A DNA stretch of 64,000 nucleotides. Source: Himantopus leucocephalus. Lineage: Eukaryota; Chordata; Aves; Charadriiformes; Recurvirostridae. Position numbers and translations under genes: made by a program. Below, piece by piece: positions 63,401 to 64,000 of the stretch. How positions within the stretch are numbered: position 1 is the stretch's first letter; each line of letters opens with the position of its first letter. The stretch is taken from positions 106,632,300-106,696,299 of the forward strand of contig RSEF01000003.1 of assembly GCA_003993805.1 (NCBI GenBank), given 5' to 3'. The notes under the pieces were generated by a model, which did not search any database, had not been told where the DNA came from, and saw only the letters and a list, made by a program, of their open reading frames with translations.

Positions 63401-64000
63401 GTAAGTGTGACTGAGAGTAACACAAGCAAGCCAGGGGCAACTTAGGCTTATTCCCTTCTGTAGTCTCCAGACTTGTATTCACATTTACATTATGTCGTAT
63501 GTTCATAATGTAAAATAATATGCGCATTATGTGAACGTGGCTTATGCCATTAACAGGAACAACACTATATGCACTGCACAGGGATGAGTTCAGAATGAGG
63601 AAGGTGGGAATCCCCAAGGCGGCTGTGGTGTCCTGGCACAGTACCTGCCTGCTGGAGGGCCATGGTCTGGTACTTTTCCCCCTGCCTTGGTGTGCTTGTC
63701 CATTAGGGACCATGGGCAGTCAGGAGAGTCCAGGAAGGGCATGGCACTGTTTGTTGAAAGGGTCAGTATATTGTAGGCAGTCTAAGCACACTTTCATTTT
63801 AGGTAACTTGTAAGGAAAATAAGGATGAAATGGTTTTGGAAATGTAAGGTTCCTTCTCAGATCAAACATCTTAGATGAGATGTGGATGCAGCCAGTGAGA
63901 CCAACACCCAACATTGTGAAACTTCCTCATGGCTACATCCTTATTCACACAGAAAGGGTCAGAGGAAGTCAAGTGTTTAGAAGTCTATAGTAAGCAGGAA
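63401..64000. other. Noncoding DNA after CR1 B, no supported gene
   Basis: Frames at 63387-63713 minus and 63544-63813 plus overlap on both strands and match nothing I know. No repeat is recognised beyond the fading CR1 edge. Confidence 0.6.

Noticed and set aside
1..64000. Bacterial-type features: operons, CRISPR, insertion sequences
   Set aside because: Base composition, LINEs and LTRs are those of a vertebrate. No regularly spaced repeats or operon-like gene packing occur.

Overview
The window looks like a noncoding, AT-rich piece of a bird nuclear genome. It is probably intergenic or from a very long intron. Evidence for a bird is the content of CR1 LINEs with the ATTCTRTGA-type 3' end, two LTRs of the common avian TGTCCTGG...GACA type, and old MIR/L3-like amniote relics. 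The species cannot be named from this. I found no protein-coding exon, tRNA, rRNA or CRISPR array that I can support. Almost all open reading frames outside the CR1 copies are short, overlap on both strands and resemble no family I know.

Layout. 1-6495: unique AT-rich DNA with small microsatellites and a possible MIR remnant. 6496-10145: a CR1 LINE on the minus strand (element A) covering endonuclease, reverse transcriptase and 3' end, split by a second CR1 3' fragment on the plus strand (7976-8725). 10146-22101: unique DNA. 22107-22296: a plus-strand LTR with a 5-bp CTTTT target duplication, interrupted by a 100-N gap. 22302-39690: unique DNA with an ancient CR1/L3-like LINE tail (about 24700-25140), MIR relics and a pentanucleotide microsatellite at 34866. 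39696-40157: a complete solo LTR on the minus strand with TATA box and poly(A) signal. 40163-60528: unique DNA. 60529-63400: a second minus-strand CR1 of another subfamily (element B), again split by a plus-strand CR1 3' end (60601-60810). B also holds a 100-N gap and an obvious assembly duplication. 63401-64000: unique DNA.

The most striking observation is inside element A. A 213-bp block of its 3' region (6720-6932) is identical, in inverted orientation, to 8282-8494 in the nested copy, base for base on my reading. The sequence on either side of the block matches at only about 75-80 percent. The two arms also share the same in-frame TGA. This points to recent gene conversion between inverted CR1 arms, or to an assembly artefact. 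The arms are 1.35 kb apart and could fold into a long hairpin RNA if transcribed.

No genes here work together as a pathway. The window records layered retrotransposon insertion, decay and local rearrangement. I did not find a convincing new biological system.
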